A stretch of 7,809 nt of DNA, taken from NCBI GenBank assembly GCA_003155275.1, contig PMCC01000104.1:35604-43412 (forward strand), in the 5' to 3' direction. The stretch's first letter is position 1. Every line of letters begins with the position of its first letter. Source of the DNA: Actinomycetota bacterium. GTDB taxonomy: Bacteria; Actinomycetota; Humimicrobiia; Humimicrobiales; Humimicrobiaceae. A program made the translations under genes and the position numbers. Shown here in pieces: positions 5,899 through 7,809 of this stretch. Under the pieces are notes generated by a model that was not told where the DNA came from, did no database searches, and worked only from the letters and a program-made list of their open reading frames with translations.

Positions 5899-7809
5899 TC
5901 AGGAGCACTTTGAAAATCCGCAGTTTCGGCAGACATAGCAGCCGCCTTCGGGCTGCATTATTCCTCCGCAACCTTCCTCCGGGCATAGCATTATGGATTT
6001 GGGGCCGGATGCAGTATTGAAATCAAACTTATTATACCCCTTATTGTAAAATTCAATGGCCTTGCCTATAGCGTCCGGGCAGGAGAGCACATGCGTATTT
6101 TCATCTGCAATACAAGTAATGCACCTTATGCCTGAGATTTGTTTTAGTATTGAATCAATTTCTATGCCTGACCTTATGGTTATACTTATAAGGCGGCTCA
6201 CAGCTTCTGAAAGCGCGGCGCACCCTTCTTCTCCGGTATTTGAAAATACTTCGCAAATCCCGTAATCGTCCGAATTAACAGTTACATACAGCTTGCCGCA
6301 GCCGCCGATATCGTATTTTTTTGTTAAGCCTTTTGTCACATCGGGACGCGGGCGGGGCTTAATGCTGCTCAGATTCTTTTCTTCACATTCATTTAAATTA
6401 GCGCCCTTATCGTCTGCGCCGGCCTTTACATAGCCAGGCTGCTTCGCATTATTTTTTTCCGGTTGCTGCTTTTCTTTTCCCTTATCCAGGATTTTTTCTT
6501 TTCCATAAACTCCGCCTATTGCCTGGCCTGCACTTATCGGCTGGCTGGCCTCTTTTATGTCTTCTGTTCTCCCGGTTTCCTTAGCATAAGTTTTTTCCGA
6601 GTCGCTTTTCCTTCCTTCTACCTGCAGCACCTGGCTATCCCTGCTTCCATCCCTGTAAATAGTGATTCCTTTACAACCGAGCCTGTGAGCCAGCATGAAG
6701 ACTTCTTCAACATCCTGCTCGGTTGCACTATTAGGGAAATTAACCGTTTTAGAGACTGCATTATCAACAAAACCCTGGAAAGCCGCCTGCATCCTTACAT
6801 GCCATATTGGGGAGATCTCATGGGCAGTAATAAACACCCTTTTAACTGAAGAAGGTATTTGCTCAAAATCTGCCACTGTCCCCTTGCCTGCTATATCTTC
6901 CATTAATCCTGCGCTGTAAAAGCCCATCTCTTTTGCTGCCTTTTTAAAATATGGATTTATTTCAAGAAGCTTGTCATTATCCATGACATTTTTTACAAAG
7001 GATATTGCAAAAACAGGCTCAATGCCGCTGGAACAATTTGCTATAATGCTTAATGTACCGGTTGGGGCAATCGTTGTGGTGGTGGCATTACGCACGGAGT
7101 ATCCCTCCGGATTATCATAAACACTGCCCTTAAAATTTGGAAAGTTGCCTCTTTCACCGGCAAGCGCACGCGTTGCATTCCTGGATTCATCCTGAATAAA
7201 ATTCATGACTTCTTTTGCAATCTCAAGAGCCTGCTCGCTGTTATATGGTATACCAAGTATTATCAGCAGATCTGCCCACCCCATTACGCCGAGCCCTATT
7301 TTCCTGTTGCCTTTGACCATGTCAGCAATTTTATCCAGCGGGTACCTGCCCATATCAATGACATCATCGAGGAAGCGTATAGCTGTATGCACAGTTACTT
7401 TGAGTTTTTCATAATCCACTTCAGGAGCGCCATCTTCGTTTTTTACCATATTTGCAAGATTTATGGATCCCAGGTTGCATGCTTCATAAGGCAAAAGGGG
7501 CTGCTCGCCGCAGGGATTGGTGGATTCTATCGTCCCCACATTTGGCGTTGGGTTGTCCCTGTTTAACCTTTCAAGGAAAATAATTCCGGGGTCCCCGTTT
7601 TTCCAGGCATGATATATTATCTTTTTAAAAACCTCTCTTGCATTGTACCTTGTGTATACTTCTTTTGTCCTTGGGTTTACGATGTCATAATCATCATTGT
7701 TTTCAACCGCTCTCATGAAGGATTCTGTGACGCCGACAGAGATATTGAAATTATTAAGTTTGGTGCTGTCTTCTTTTGCGCTGATAAATTCAAGAATGTC
7801 CGGATGGTC
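5899..7809 (-). CDS. nrdJ: adenosylcobalamin-dependent (class II) ribonucleotide reductase, C-terminal part (5' end outside window)
   Basis: NrdJ reduces ribonucleotides to deoxyribonucleotides using a cysteine thiyl radical generated from adenosylcobalamin, without oxygen. The frame runs open through the right edge; 636 residues are visible, starting DHPDILEFISAK. Landmarks in order are NFNISV (7735-7752), NPCGE with the radical-bearing Cys (7504-7518), the partner Cys in EACNLGSINL (codon 7477-7479), APTGTLSIIANCSSGIEPVF (PTGT at 7054-7065), and GCKGITIYRDGSRD near the end of the barrel. A hydrophilic linker of about 87 residues (6361-6621) leads to a TSCPD domain (6037-6315) and a C-terminal Cys-rich tail (5905-5985; Cys pairs in CPEEGC, CYVCRNCG, SKC), the usual zinc-ribbon/redox arm of long bacterial NrdJ. 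I see no intein or frameshift. The promoter, where NrdR boxes would be sought, is outside the window. The gene converges on the 5243-5878 gene. Confidence 0.97.
   Translation of the reverse strand, partial: DHPDILEFISAKEDSTKLNNFNISVGVTESFMRAVENNDDYDIVNPRTKEVYTRYNAREVFKKIIYHAWKNGDPGIIFLERLNRDNPTPNVGTIESTNPCGEQPLLPYEACNLGSINLANMVKNEDGAPEVDYEKLKVTVHTAIRFLDDVIDMGRYPLDKIADMVKGNRKIGLGVMGWADLLIILGIPYNSEQALEIAKEVMNFIQDESRNATRALAGERGNFPNFKGSVYDNPEGYSVRNATTTTIAPTGTLSIIANCSSGIEPVFAISFVKNVMDNDKLLEINPYFKKAAKEMGFYSAGLMEDIAGKGTVADFEQIPSSVKRVFITAHEISPIWHVRMQAAFQGFVDNAVSKTVNFPNSATEQDVEEVFMLAHRLGCKGITIYRDGSRDSQVLQVEGRKSDSEKTYAKETGRTEDIKEASQPISAGQAIGGVYGKEKILDKGKEKQQPEKNNAKQPGYVKAGADDKGANLNECEEKNLSSIKPRPRPDVTKGLTKKYDIGGCGKLYVTVNSDDYGICEVFSNTGEEGCAALSEAVSRLISITIRSGIEIDSILKQISGIRCITCIADENTHVLSCPDAIGKAIEFYNKGYNKFDFNTASGPKSIMLCPEEGCGGIMQPEGGCYVCRNCGFSKCS

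Overview
The window is ordinary bacterial chromosome: dense genes, short gaps, A+T-rich spacers, and frequent AGG/AGA (Arg) and ATA (Ile) codons. By eye G+C is about 40%. A class II (adenosylcobalamin-dependent) ribonucleotide reductase with NrdR suggests an anaerobe or facultative anaerobe that makes or imports B12. I cannot place the phylum. The gene set and codon use would suit an uncultivated lineage near Firmicutes or deep Actinobacteriota, but that is a guess.

Layout, left to right. The 3' end of a plsY-type glycerol-3-phosphate acyltransferase (1-404, +) enters from the left edge. nrdR follows (479-928, +), probably from its own promoter overlapping the plsY stop. A 211-nt A+T-rich spacer (929-1139) has no convincing gene but carries a degenerate ~24-nt repeat. 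Next comes a probable co-directional unit: an LpxL/HtrB-family lysophospholipid acyltransferase (1140-2006), a 1052-residue SERCA-like P-type Ca2+-ATPase starting at TTG (2034-5192), and an unrecognised 211-residue protein with a membrane helix at each end (5243-5878). Converging on it from the right edge, on the minus strand, is the 3' part of nrdJ (5899-7809).

Two themes link the genes. NrdR is the ATP-cone repressor of ribonucleotide reductase genes and nrdJ is a plausible target, so a regulator and its likely target lie about 5 kb apart, although the nrdJ promoter is outside the window. The other theme is the envelope: two acyltransferases of membrane lipid synthesis, an ion pump and a small membrane protein of unknown role.

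I see no mobile element, CRISPR array, tRNA or rRNA, and no clear new multi-gene system. The points most worth a second look are the repeat in the 929-1139 spacer and its 8-residue peptide periodicity, two hydrophilic insertions in the nucleotide-binding domain of the Ca2+-ATPase, the unknown two-helix protein behind the pump, and a degenerate motif 3 in PlsY.
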